A stretch of DNA of 64,000 bases from contig NW_026999318.1 in NCBI RefSeq assembly GCF_037126465.1, positions 3,506,447 through 3,570,446 of the forward strand, in the 5' to 3' direction. The translations under genes were made by a program, and so were the position numbers. Numbering within the stretch: position 1 is the stretch's first letter; each line of letters starts with the position of its first letter. The notes beneath the pieces were generated by a model. It was given only the letters and a program-made list of their open reading frames with translations, ran no database searches and was not told where the DNA came from. Positions 1-9,323 of this stretch are shown here, piece after piece. The stretch comes from Ornithodoros turicata (lineage: Eukaryota; Arthropoda; Arachnida; Ixodida; Argasidae).

Positions 1-228
1 TACATCATTCTCGTACAGGTGGCCGCTTCATCCATTGTCATTCGTCTGTTGTGTTGTTTAAACATGGCCCAAATGTGGAGGAAACTGCATCAGCCGAAGG
101 TGTGAAATGCAATCCAGAACATGACGGCAGTTGTCATGTGTTCTGCTCCCTCTACGATAACACTACGCGAGGGCACACCGTCATGCATATATACATAGAA
201 CGTGTGATTAATTTTTAATAACTAACAG

Positions 229-663
229 GTACCTTTGGAGTGGAAAGTAGTTCAGGTGGTGCCGCTCTTGAAACCAGGAAAGCACCCGTCTCAGCTGTCT
301 TCATTTCGCCCGGTTACCCTCACCAGTTGTTTGGGCAAAGTCATGGAACGAATGGTCCTACGGAGGCTTGAGTGGTGGCTAGAGAGCCATGGATTCTTTC
401 CCCAGGAGCAGAGCGGCTTTCGCCGTTACCGTAACTCAATGGACTCTGTGGTTGATCTCGTCACAGCTGTGCAAGTTGGTAAACAGCGCAGGAAGATTTC
501 CGTCGCCGTTTTTCTTGATGTCAAAAGGGCGTATGACACTGTCAGTCACGTATCTATCTTGCATGATCAGTACCAAGCCGGTCTCTCGCATCGTACACTA
601 TGTTGGCTTCAGGACTTTCACCAACATCGGTCCGTCTTCGTCCGCACATCACAAGCCCAGGCG
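229..663 (+). pseudogene. LINE A reverse transcriptase, 5' part (truncated)
   Basis: This is the N-terminal part of a non-LTR retrotransposon reverse transcriptase. Visible RT blocks in order are the PLLKPGK segment, FRPVTLTSCLGK, QSGFR and FLDVKRAYDTV, whose Asp is the first catalytic Asp of the palm. The frame opens without a real start: the element begins inside the RT domain near VPLEWK, which is the usual 5' truncation of LINE copies. The coding sequence stops at VRTSQAQAKI, where a foreign element begins at about 671. The same RT resumes at about 2696 with VPQGS. Together with the RNase H domain downstream, the family belongs to the RNase H-bearing group (I/LOA/R1-like). The clade is not resolved. 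Confidence 0.85.
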
Positions 664-670
664 AAAATTT

Positions 671-1060
671 GAGCTGGGAAGTCAACTGGTACCAGCTCGT
701 TCCCAGTTCGCACCAACTGGTGGTCAACTGAAACCAACTGGTACCAAACTGGTGGCAACTGGAAAGTAAACTGGTACCAGTTCAAGCTCGGCTGGTGGCA
801 ACTGGGCACTTTGTGGTACCAATTCAAGCGGAACTGGTAGCAACTGGGAAGTGAACAGGTACCAGTTCAAGCTGGGCCAGCGGTAACTGGAAAGTGAACC
901 GGTACCAGTTCAAGCTGGTCTGGTGGCAAGTGGGCATTGTGTGCAACCAGTTCAAGCTGGGCTGGGGGCAACTGGAAAGTGAACTGGTACCAGTTCAAGC
1001 TGGACTGGTAGCAACTGGAAGTGAGGTGGCGCCAGTTCGAACTGGACCAGTTTACATATT
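671..1060 (+). repeat. Left terminal array of AACTGG/CCAGTT repeats
   Basis: A degenerate tandem array with a period near 43 bp. Each unit contains AACTGG, an AAGTGAAC linker, the palindrome AACTGGTACCAGTT followed by CAAGCTGG, and a CTGGTGGC tail. Clear units sit around 770, 850, 895, 940 and 980. Because the core unit is self-complementary, nearly every unit can fold into a small hairpin. The spurious open frames here consist of NWYQL/LVPV-like repeats and are not genes. Confidence 0.85.
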
Positions 1061-1080
1061 TGGGGGGAAGTTTCGGTTTC

Positions 1081-2240
1081 AGTGCCAGGACAGGTTAATA
1101 TGAAGATTGCAAGACAAAGTTATAAAAACGATCAGAAAGTTACTTTATTAATAGAAATAATCATATTTCAATTTTTGGTAAAGTTCCTGTTAACGAAAGT
1201 TATTTTGGAACTCTTATATTTGTATTTTGTGCGTTCCTGCTCCCGCGATGAATGATGCGTTTAATGTGCAACGGTCGCTTGCTTAGCAGCGTGCTTGTAC
1301 AGCGATTTTTGCCCGTTATGTTCTTAGCGTGATGTGTGACATAGGCGTTTTATAATCTAAAGGATTTGTCTTCAAGTTACGACAGTGTGACTGTACAATA
1401 AGCGCCAGCGGCCGGCGGGTGGGTGTTATAGGATTACAGCTTGACTACAACTGTGGAGACCGCTTTATATCGTGAGTACTATATGCTTAAGTGCTTTTCC
1501 GTTGTGCATCATTTACAAATATTATTTCCACTAGAACCTCTTCTCTTTGTTCCGCGTCACATTCGTGGCACCTGCAAGTGCATGCCGTTTTACGAGTAAC
1601 ATCCGGTGTATGTTAACGCTACCAGCAACTTTTTTCATTCATGTTTTTGTTTTTGCTTTTTTTTTTTCGTTCATTCTCGTGTTTTAGATCCTTCACACCA
1701 CGGATGTTGTCGAACTAGCGTAGTGCGCCAGAGTACTCATTGCCCCCGAAAGCCGGCGAATCTCTTAGTTGAAAGGCCCAACTACTGCACAACGAAACTG
1801 TTGAGAGATTCGCGTACTTTCCGGGGCCACGACCGCTCAAATTGAGCGACTGTCCAGGCACACACTACAGTTACATGTTGTAATTGAATGCGTATTCACT
1901 TGTGCCTTTTCAACTTTCCAGAAACCTTAAGCTGCTGTGGCTCAAAGGAAAATATCGATCCATTGTCCGCTATTAAGAGCATCTCAAATACTTGTTGAAT
2001 GATTCAGGATGTCCACAAGGCAGTCAAGCAAAGGACCAATCAACCATGAAGTATTATCTATTCCATGTAACTGTAGTTCATCTACTGCTATAATTTAATT
2101 ACATTATAGTTACGCTACATGTACATTAAAATATGTGTAATGTTTGACTACAAATAAAATACAATTTTGCATTGCAGTTCTTTGGATCTGCCGTTGCTGG
2201 GAACAGCGATCCTGCAAAGGGGCACCGGTTACATACAAGC
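1081..2240. other. Interior of the AACTGG element, no gene seen
   Basis: This AT-richer interior contains only short frames with no recognisable domain, a T-rich tract near 1655, and no RT, transposase or helicase motif. It is treated as the non-coding body of the inserted element. Confidence 0.6.
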
Positions 2241-2269
2241 TAACCTCTGTCTGAACAGGCCGCTCTAAG

Positions 2270-2687
2270 TGAAGGCACTTCAACCGGTCCCAGCTCAACA
2301 ATGAGGTTTGCAACCAGTTCCAGTCGAGACTGTGACTGGTTAGAAACCAGTTGGGCCAACTGGTACCAGTTGATCGAACTGGTCCCTGTTCGATAACACA
2401 GCTCACCCAGTCCCAGTTGAACTGGTTGCAACTGGGACTGGGCGAACTGTGTTATCGAACAGGGACCAGTTCGATCAACTGGTATCAGTTGGCCCAACTG
2501 GTTTCTGGCCGGTCCCAGTCTCAACTGGTACCAGTCGACACAACTGTTTTCTAAGCGGTCCCAGTCTCAACTGGGACCGGTTGCAACTGGGACTGGGTGA
2601 ACTGTGTTATCGAACAGGGACCAGTTGGTCTGGGACCGGTTGAACTGGTCCCTGTTCGATAGCACAGTTCAACTGGTACCAGTTCAA
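2270..2687 (+). repeat. Right terminal array, including a 165-bp palindrome
   Basis: This is the right-hand AACTGG/CCAGTT array. It contains a near-perfect inverted repeat at 2342-2506 with arms of about 78 bp around a short centre; both arms carry the GTTATCGAACAGGGACCAGTT-type segment in opposite orientation. The same segment recurs at about 2600 (direct) and 2645-2675 (inverted). The array ends with AACTGGTACCAGTTCAA next to the second AAAATTT. Confidence 0.85.
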
Positions 2688-2695
2688 AAAATTTT

Positions 2696-4538
2696 GTTTG
2701 ACACCGATTTGTTCCCGGTCCCTCAGGGTGTTCCACAAGGAAGCGTCCTGAGCCCGCTCTTATTTAATGTTGTAATGGTGGGCATTAAGAGTTGCATTTG
2801 AAGGAAGGTCAACTTGTCCCTTTACGCCGACGACATATGCATCTGGTCCACTGGTACATCTCGCCTGCCATTCGACAACGCCTCCAGGCTACATTGGACG
2901 ACATTCACACTTCCCTGCTCCGAGAAGGGATGGAAATATCAGCGGAGAAAAGTGCGGCACTCGCCTTCTCCCGCAAATCCATGCAGCGATGCCGTCTGCA
3001 CATTGGGGACAGGCCACTTATAAATGTCCAGCACTACAAATTCTTCGGCGTAACTCTAACCACTAGCCTCTCTTGGAAACGTCACATCGATGGCATGGAG
3101 AAGAAAGTTCAGCGCTGGACCGCTGTCATCCGTCACTTCGCTGGAATGAGGTGGGGACGCGATGAGAAGGACCTCCTGATGCTGCATAACGCCATGATTC
3201 GTGCCACAGTCGCCTACAGTCTGCCCGTGCTTCACGATCTCCTCAGCACCTTAGCACAGAGGATCCGCGCTATGCTGGCACGGAGCCTACGGGTGTGCCT
3301 CGGTGTCCCCCGCGGGGCCGAGACAAGGCTTGTGGTTGCGGAAGCCCGCGACATCCCTTTTGAAGTTCTCCGAAACACAGAAACTATGCGCCAGTATCTC
3401 CGCCTGATTGCGCACCATCGCCACCACCCGCTCATCCGGAAACTTCGGGCAAGGCGCAGCACGCCGATCCACGGATGTATATTGTCATTCAAATCCCGCA
3501 TTCCGAAATTCTTGATCAACCCCGCCGCTGAAAGCACGGCCCCGTGGACACTTCCGTCGCCAAGCGTCACCGCTTCTGTCCCAGGGATCACGGACAACAA
3601 AAGGAGCTACCCCGACCTCGTACTACAGCAACTGACTATGGATTTCATCGGCACCGCATATGACGGGTTCTGCACGGGCTTCACGGATGGCTCCTCAACG
3701 AAAACTTCGTCATCCTCATCTTTTGTGGTACCCTCGATACCACTCACCCGGGGTTGCCGGTTGTCCCATCGCACCTCTTCGACCTCAGCCGAGCTGTACG
3801 GAATCCTGCTGTTTTTACAATATGCGGCCACCTGCGATCCACGGCGATGGGTAGTCTGTACGGACTCCAAATCAGCTCTTCGATGCCTGAAAACCTCACG
3901 TCTCCGCGGCTCACTGGCCACACTTGTGATAAACATTCTACGCCTACTGAAGTCCATAACTGCCCACGGCCACACCATCGCTTTTCAATGGATTCCGGGT
4001 CATTGCGGAATCTCTGGGAACCACGTTGCCGACGCTGCGGCAGCGGCCGCTCACCACCAGGGCAAGTGTGTCCCGATTATTCTCCCAAGGGGGGACAGAC
4101 GGTCCCTTCTTCGTGACTGGGCTGCCTCCTTATCCGTCGAACAATGGCGTCGGGATGTCCCGGCCAGTACCATACTGGGAATTGTAGATCCAACATTCTC
4201 GTGTCGCTTACCGACGTCTTTACCGCGCGTCATTAAGTCCTCCTACATCGCTTACGGCTGAATGTTGCCTTTACGTCGTAGTACTGTTACCTGATAGGGT
4301 GTGCCAGTAGTCCCTTGTGGCCAGAGATGGTGTGCCAGCGACCGCGGACCATGTGATCATCGCATGTGCCACTTATAGGAGGGAGCGTCATTTGTTGGCA
4401 AACGACTTTGCGCGGATTGACAGCCGACCCCTTGACCTCAGACTCATTTTGGGGCCATGGGACACACGAAAGCAGATGTCCGTCTTGCGACCCTTCATCA
4501 AATTCCTGCAAACTACCGGCCTGATCGACTCTCTCTAA
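2696..4538 (+). pseudogene. LINE A RT C-terminal half, RNase H and C-terminal tail
   Basis: This continues the RT interrupted at 663. VPQGSVLSPLLFN lies at about 2727, and the catalytic LYADDICIW at about 2820 sits in a different frame from the main 2792-4261 reading frame, so a frameshift separates them. The long frame carries the RT thumb, then an RNase H domain with FTDGSS, SAELYGILL, CTDSKSAL and WIPGHCGISGN, retaining the D-E-D-H/D set. The frame stops near 4261. A second shifted frame (4317-4538) gives the usual LINE C-terminus with an ADHVIIACATY segment and ends GLIDSL. At least two frameshifts and the 2-kb insertion make it dead. Confidence 0.9.
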
Positions 4539-4549
4539 AACCCTGTCAG

Positions 4550-5080
4550 CGTCGTCAGCATCATCCTCATCATCATCCTCTCATTTTTTCCCATGGAGGT
4601 AAGAAACTAAGGAGATGCCCTAAGCGCCTCTCCCAATGCAAGCAAGCGTGCTGTGACCCGCGCAAGGCATCGTGGTTAGTTGCCCACACACGTGACCCAT
4701 AAACGTCACGGCAAGACGCCATAAAACATGGCGTCCTCCATGACCGCGGCGTACCTTACCTGAATACAGAGACGAGCTGCGGCCGAATAACTTGTTTTCG
4801 CTTTCATAACATCTTTGGAGTTAGAAGTTATCCCACCCGTTGAAACACAAGATATATAATCTCAGTGTGGAAGCAATGGATCACTAAATCGCTAGAAGAC
4901 GTACGTACGTCATCGTGACATTGCCTGGTTCTCTTCTGTTTTGCTCAACTTTTGCTGTGATTTATCACGCGGCAAATGTTGAAACACCCCATAACCTTCA
5001 AAGTATTGTGCGAATGGACTCCTTGAAGGTAAGAGGTTTCCTGAAGATGAAGTTTCTTCTTAATGAAGCTTCTCATCCAG
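4550..5080. other. LINE A 3' tail and intergenic sequence
   Basis: A CATCATCCTCATCATCATCC simple repeat at about 4560 probably marks the 3' end of LINE A. No gene or RNA is recognised in the rest. Confidence 0.5.
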
Positions 5081-5089
5081 CCGTACACG

Positions 5090-6006
5090 TTAGGCTACCC
5101 CTAGATATTGATCAGCGCGAACAATGGGGACCTCCTTGTATGCAGCAAAATACGGACGGCATCCGAGAGTTCTGGTGTGGGACCCGTTGTGATGCCGTAC
5201 TGCGCCTTCTAAAGCGCACTTCCAGCCGCCACGAAAGTCGTGATAGACAGCCATGTAAGTTTTGATGTCTCGAATGGCTCTTTCAGCCATCCCGTTTGCT
5301 GCAGGGTAGTAAGGAGTTGTGGTCCGCAGGATAATTCCATGCTCAAGTGCCCACTTTTGAAGCCTTCTACTGCGGAACGCAGTACCATTGTCTGATCAGC
5401 TTCGTGTTCCAGAACATATCTTGCTCAATAAGGGCAATGACTGAATGGGCGTCTTCTCGTCCAGGTCGTGCGGCAAGAATCCTAGTGCACTAGTCGGTTG
5501 CGACAGGAAGGCTTGAGTGCGTCATACAACTTCGCCCTTTTTTTTTTTTCTTAGTTCTGCGAAAGCCAAGTGAACGACGTGAAAGGTATGTCCGAGTGTT
5601 GGGGTAGTATCATTGTGTCTGGCCGGCGGCGGAATTTGGCTTTCTGAACTTGGCATGCGTGGCACGAAGAGACGTAGTCTCGTGTGATGGTTCGCATGTT
5701 TCGCCACTGGAAGCGTTTTGCAAGCTTATAGTATGTGCGCCAGAACCCATGATGCCCTCCGAATTCTGGAATGTCATGATAGAGCTGGAGGACCTGATGA
5801 ACCAACGTGTCCGGAACAATAAACTTCCCACTCTCCTCCTTGAACTCTAGTTCCTGAGCTAGTTCCAGCTTCAGAAAATTCACTTCCTCGTCCACGTTGG
5901 GTGGACGTCGTGGCATGTGAATGGCTAGACGTGACAGCGCATCAACGTCTGTGAGGTCGGAGGCGCTTCGGTGGGAGGAGAATTGCACGTTGGATCGTGG
6001 AAACAA
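5090..6006 (-). pseudogene. Element B integrase and RNase H end
   Basis: Read on the minus strand, the frame begins with DALSRL, the usual end of gypsy RNase H. It continues with the H2C2 zinc-binding domain (HDIPEFGGHHGFW and SCHACQ) and then the catalytic core. The second core Asp is seen in SDNGTAF at about 5395, followed by PYYPAANGMAERAIRDIK with the catalytic Glu at about 5285. The core is broken between about 5551 and 5290 by stops and a T-rich tract near 5540. No chromodomain is visible downstream. Confidence 0.85.
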
Positions 6007-6045
6007 AACACTTTAAAAGTGTTTTGTTTCCAAGATGCAACGTGC
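5978..6045. repeat. Hairpin in element B RNase H/integrase linker
   Basis: An inverted repeat of about 67 bp. An outer arm (GAATTGCACGTTG) and an inner arm (GGAAACAAAACACTTT) are both mirrored, separated by short mismatched bulges, with the axis at TTTAAA. It lies where RNase H (RIARCILE) should run into NVQFS, and the right arm copies local coding sequence backwards, so it looks like a template-switch inverted duplication. Confidence 0.8.
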
Positions 6046-7520
6046 AATTCTTTCCTTGGACCCTGCTAACTTGAGGAGATACGATAGTGCCTGATTGTCT
6101 CTGAAAAGCTCAAACGTCCGGCCTTCCAAATAGGAGCGGAAATACTTGAGCGTCAAAGGTACCGCCAAAGCCTCCTTTTCAGTGGTTGTGCTCTTTGTTT
6201 CTGGTTGAGAGAACGTGTGCGAATGATATCCTATGACGCTCACTTGGTGGCCCCTTGGGTTGTTCGGTCTGCGCTCGTATAGCACCACCCCAATGCCAGA
6301 GTGGGAGCCGTCAGTTTTCAATTGAAAAGGCAAGGTGAGGTCAGGAAGAGTAAGGACAGGATCCGAGGAGATCTTGTTAACCAAGTATTGGTATGCGCTC
6401 TCGCGTTCTTCTGTGCACGTGAAAGGGATATTCTTCCTGATCAGTTCTGTTAGATACTGGGTTTTCGTGGCATAATCTCTAATAAATGCCCGAAAATGCC
6501 CAGCCAAGCCTAGGAATACCCTGAGAGAACGTACCTCGTGTGGCTTTCGCAGTTGAGACATGCGCGCAACGGAATCCTGCTTTGTACTTTTTGTTCTCCA
6601 GTCCAATACTCTCCCAATAAACGTTACCTTTTCCTGGAAAAACTTGCTGTTTTTAAAGATGATCTTGACCGCGGCTTGGCTTAATGCTGTAAGCACCTGA
6701 GCAAGGTGATGGCTATGCTCCTCCGGTGTGCTGGAGTATACTACCATATCGTCGATGTATACTGCACAAAACTTTCCCCGGTATGGCCGCAGAGCGTCCA
6801 GGCTCCAGAATTTTTCCATCCGAACGGTAGGCAGTTGCATTCGCACACGCCGAATGGAGTTATAAATGTTATGTAATGCTTGTATTCCTCACCAGGGCCC
6901 AGGAGTAACAACAACCACTTTATTGCGAGATGATGAATGGGGAGTTTCATCGCCAGGAGCGACACTACCCCATTGCTGGTGGTGATGCGGTGAATGAAAT
7001 AATAAGCCACCAGGGGTATTTGCCAGTATCCCTTGGCCGGATCAGTGCAAGAAAACATCTTGCATTCCCCTGTCTTGTTGATAATGTCATCGATGCGAGG
7101 CATTGGATACGGGAAGATATCAGTTTGTTGGTTAACGAGGCCGTAGTCCGTGCGTAACCTGAAAGTACCGTCCTCCTTGAGTGCGATGGTTATAGGCCAT
7201 GTAAAAGTTGACGTTGATGAACGTATTATTTGACGTATTATACTGCGCGTCCAACATGCCCTGCAGTTCATTTTGGAGCCAAGCTTTCTTTTGCCTGGAC
7301 AGTGGGAACGGTTTCTTGCGGGCGACGTCTGTGTTGCGGACAGACGTGTCTGGGAGAGTAGGATCGGCGATTTGTAAGTGTCGTCGTTTCTTAAAAAAAT
7401 ATTCGAGAGGACTTCCGTAGCGGTACCGGAACAATATAGTACGGTGCCATCGTTCGACTGCATTTGCCTGAAACGAGGTGAGGAAGCTGCCACTCCACGA
7501 CGCTGAAGTATCCCTGGCAT
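6013..7520 (-). pseudogene. Element B reverse transcriptase and RNase H
   Basis: The RT fingers and palm begin near 7345 and include KEDGTFRLRTDYG, PYPMPRIDDI and PAKGYWQIPL. The frame then runs through 110 bp of inserted LINE tail before resuming at EYKHYITFITPFG. After a frameshift the second frame carries the catalytic VYIDDMVVYSS (about 6750), so YIDD is intact. Thumb, connection and RNase H (TDGSHSGIGVVL and FRDNQALSYLL) follow. The frame ends at a hairpin at about 6013. The catalytic residues survive although the gene is broken. Confidence 0.88.
6898..7007 (-). mobile_element. 110-bp 3' tail of a LINE B copy inserted in element B RT
   Basis: This stretch matches the 3' end of the LINE B copy at 14785 onward: a CAACAACC tail, the ACTTTATT box (AATAAAGT on the minus strand), then the GATGATGAATGGGGAG and ATTGCTGGTGGTGA segments ending AATGAAATAATAAGCC. 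It is flanked by CACCAGGG at 6890-6897 and 7008-7015, a plausible target-site duplication. The insertion keeps the RT frame open, so it appears as about 36 unrelated residues between PAKGYWQIPL and EYKHYITF. Confidence 0.85.
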
Positions 7521-7790
7521 GCTCCAAAATTCTTAGCTCGTACCAAGAGTTCGCCATTTTTTCTAAGAAGAGCCTGAGCTCATTGGTCTTGTCTTCGTCT
7601 GTAGTACACCGGTTCTTCTCGCAGGCATATTCATAAAAGCTGAGCCAGCCCAGCATCGTTTCATGCAAATGCAGCCGAACAATGGGATCGTGCTATATTG
7701 TTCCGCAACCGCTACGGAAGTCCTCTTGAATATCTTTTTGAGTAAAGACGACTCCTACAAATCGCCTATCCTACTGTCCCAGGCACGTCT
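7340..7790. repeat. Inverted duplication of element B gag
   Basis: Sequence at about 7340-7464 reappears in reverse complement at about 7665-7790. The shared blocks include GGCGATTTGTA, GAGGACTTCCGTAGCGGT, GGAACAATATAG and CGGCTGCATTTGC. Arms are about 125 bp around roughly 200 bp. Similarity is high but not perfect, so the duplication is older than the most recent events here. Confidence 0.85.
7345..7668 (-). pseudogene. Element B gag fragment
   Basis: An open stretch beginning MHETMLGWLSFYEYAC resembles the capsid-like part of gypsy gag, with the features FLEKMANSWYELR and ANAVERWH. It lacks a CCHC knuckle and fuses directly to the beginning of RT, which suggests loss of the intervening nucleocapsid-protease region. 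Its 5' part is duplicated in inverted orientation just upstream. The assignment is by position and general gag character, not by a strong motif. Confidence 0.55.
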
Positions 7791-8220
7791 GTCGTCCCAT
7801 TGGTCATCCACGGGATGTCCCCGGACCTACAGCGACAAGTTCAAGTCAATAATTCATCGAACGTCGAGGACTTGTTACACTGCTGCAAGGATATATGTAT
7901 TGAGCGCCCGGCCTTCCAAGCCAAATCGGGCGTGGCGTCACAGAGGTCATCACATTAGTCCTGGTCGGCCAATTTGGCGCAGAGTTGCAAACGGGCGTCG
8001 CAGGGGTATAGGCCTGGGTACCCGGCATGGAATCTGCGCAGACCTTTACCTGGGGAAGCTCAAAATTCACCGGACCAACCTGTTAACCAGGTGCAGGAGT
8101 ACGAGTCACCATGTGTGTCCGGGACTGAGGAGGACATCCAAAAAAACTAATAAAACAGGGCTCACAGTGTGGCCTGAGGACAAGTAACGAGACTCTGTAC
8201 CTCCTTAATCACCTGTCGAG
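7791..8220. other. Possible LTR/leader remnant upstream of gag
   Basis: No gene is recognised. The stretch lies just upstream of a TGGTGACCCGGACG motif and a gag start, so part of it may be a decayed LTR. No second LTR was found to confirm this. Confidence 0.3.
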
Positions 8221-8274
8221 CTCAGTGCTTGAAGTGTTTGCGCCTCAACCGCCTCACGTCTCGTCTGTCCATAG

Positions 8275-8288
8275 TGGTGACCCGGACG
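8275..8288 (+). other. Possible primer-binding site TGGTGACCCGGACG
   Basis: It begins with TGG, sits about 20 bases before the presumed gag start at 8308, and has the form of an LTR-retrotransposon primer site. The tRNA is not identified. Confidence 0.35.
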
Positions 8289-8307
8289 TTTCGCCCGACT
8301 AAACGGC

Positions 8308-9240
8308 ATGCAGGAAGCAGACGGTACGCAACGTCCCCCAGGTGGCCGCGGCGTCAGTCGCACATACGCAATAGCTCATTTCAAAAAGTTCCAGGGAGCA
8401 GCGCGCGCCCTGGCAGGGCGTGCCGGGAAATGTTGTGCAAAACGACAGCGATTTGCTATCGTCTCCGACCGTCGTCGTTGTCGCACTGGTTCATGCACCG
8501 TCGCTGTCGTTGTGCACAGCATTTCCCGGCATGCCCTCTCAGGGCGCTAGCTTCTCCTTGTAACTTTGGCAAATGGCATATACGCTTGCCACCGTTCATA
8601 CGCACGCGCCTGGATATATGCTTTTAGCAGGCCGAATCACAGTTCGCGTTGGGCCGCGTCAGATCGTCAGTCACAAAGTTTCACCCCGTTTTATCAGTGC
8701 TGCCCGAAGACGTCCTCCATGAAATTCAGGATGTTCTGACCGCTCCCACCGCTGAAGATCCCTTCAGCACCCTTAAGACCGCTTTGGTTGCACGAGGTCA
8801 GCCGTCTGATCGTCAACGTCTGCAGGAGCTCATATCCACGGAAGCCTGGGGGATCGCAAGCCTTCTCAGCTCCTTCCGCAAATGCAGGCAGTCCTTGGCA
8901 GCGCCCCTTGTGACCAGAAGCTCCTCCGCGAGCTCTTCCTGTTTAAGCTCCCCCGTTCTGTCCAACACGTCCTCTCTATCACTGACAATCCCATTGGCAA
9001 TCTGTGCGAACAAGGCCATGGAGCTCTACGCAGACGCCGGCTCGTCTATCAACCTGTCAACTGAAGACAATGAAGGCCCCACATTCCTCCACAAGCGCCT
9101 CCGTGCATGCTCAGCAGGCATCCACGCCGCTGTCGGGCAGTTCCGAACTCGCAAACTTGCGCGCCGAGATGCGCCGCATAGCTGACATGTTGGAGTGTTC
9201 CCTTTCCCGTGACCGGGCGTCTTTTCGTTGCTCGGACTAA
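8308..9240 (+). pseudogene. Ty3/gypsy gag remnant (family with LPEDVLHEIQD core)
   Basis: This is the gag of a gypsy family distinct from B, C, D and E. The N-terminus MQEADGTQRPPGGRG begins at 8308. After the palindromic MITE the frame resumes at RLPPFIRTRLDICF, passes an in-frame TAG at about 8625, and continues QAESQFALGRVRSS, LSVLPEDVLHEIQDVLTAP and RQRLQELISTE. A frameshift near 8880 moves the frame to MQAVLGSAPCD and LLRELFLFKLP. It then runs out with no nucleocapsid, protease or RT downstream. The minus-strand remnant at 52.1-52.7 kb carries the gag end and protease of the same general type. Confidence 0.8.
8405..8547. mobile_element. Palindromic MITE inside gag
   Basis: A 143-bp unit with terminal inverted repeats of about 48 bp. 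The left arm 8405-8450 and right arm 8500-8547 share GCGCCCT, TGCCGGGAAATG, TTGTGCA and ACGACAGCGA. It lies between the gag N-terminus and the RLPPF block and disrupts the frame. No clear target duplication was found. Confidence 0.75.
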
Positions 9241-9323
9241 CGCCGCAGTGTAAACCACTCTCCGACCTCGTCACCATCTCGGAGTCGCCAGCTGTTGGTT
9301 TCACAAGCTGTTCGGTCGGAACC

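Larger units (their letters stand above)
671..2687. mobile_element. 2-kb element with AACTGG palindrome arrays at both ends, inserted in LINE A
   Basis: About 2 kb of foreign DNA interrupts the RT of LINE A exactly between the block ending VRTSQ and the VPQGS block. The candidate target duplication is AAAATTT (664-670 and 2688-2694). The outermost bases are loosely inverted: the left end reads TTTGAGCTGG and the complement of the right end reads TTTGAACTGG. Both ends are built from short repeats around the palindrome AACTGGTACCAGTT. The roughly 1.1 kb between the arrays has no convincing coding frame and no transposase or RT motif. The 7-8 bp duplication and terminal inverted repeats would suit a hAT-like or other cut-and-paste DNA element that is non-autonomous. 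That class assignment is inference. Confidence 0.7.
5080..7668 (-). mobile_element. Ty3/gypsy element B, decayed gag-pol
   Basis: This is a minus-strand LTR-retrotransposon body in the order gag, RT, RNase H, integrase, the gypsy order. No LTR, primer site or polypurine tract could be placed, so the edges are approximate. The gag segment (about 7345-7668) runs straight into the start of RT (KKPFPLSRQKK), so nucleocapsid and protease appear to have been lost by an internal deletion. A LINE tail lies inside RT, a hairpin sits inside the RNase H/integrase linker, and several frameshifts and stops break the frame. It is distinct from elements C, D and E in this window. Confidence 0.85.

Noticed and set aside
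671..1060. CRISPR array, suggested by regular 43-bp repeats
   Set aside because: Repeats are degenerate and continuous with no unique spacers, there are no cas genes, and the setting is a eukaryotic transposon landscape.
690..2640. Open frames rich in NWYQL, LVPV and TGPC
   Set aside because: They are translations of the AACTGG repeat in every frame and strand, without start context, domain or codon bias.
3232..3978. Minus-strand frames of 120 codons opposite LINE A
   Set aside because: Shadows of the RT and RNase H coding frame.
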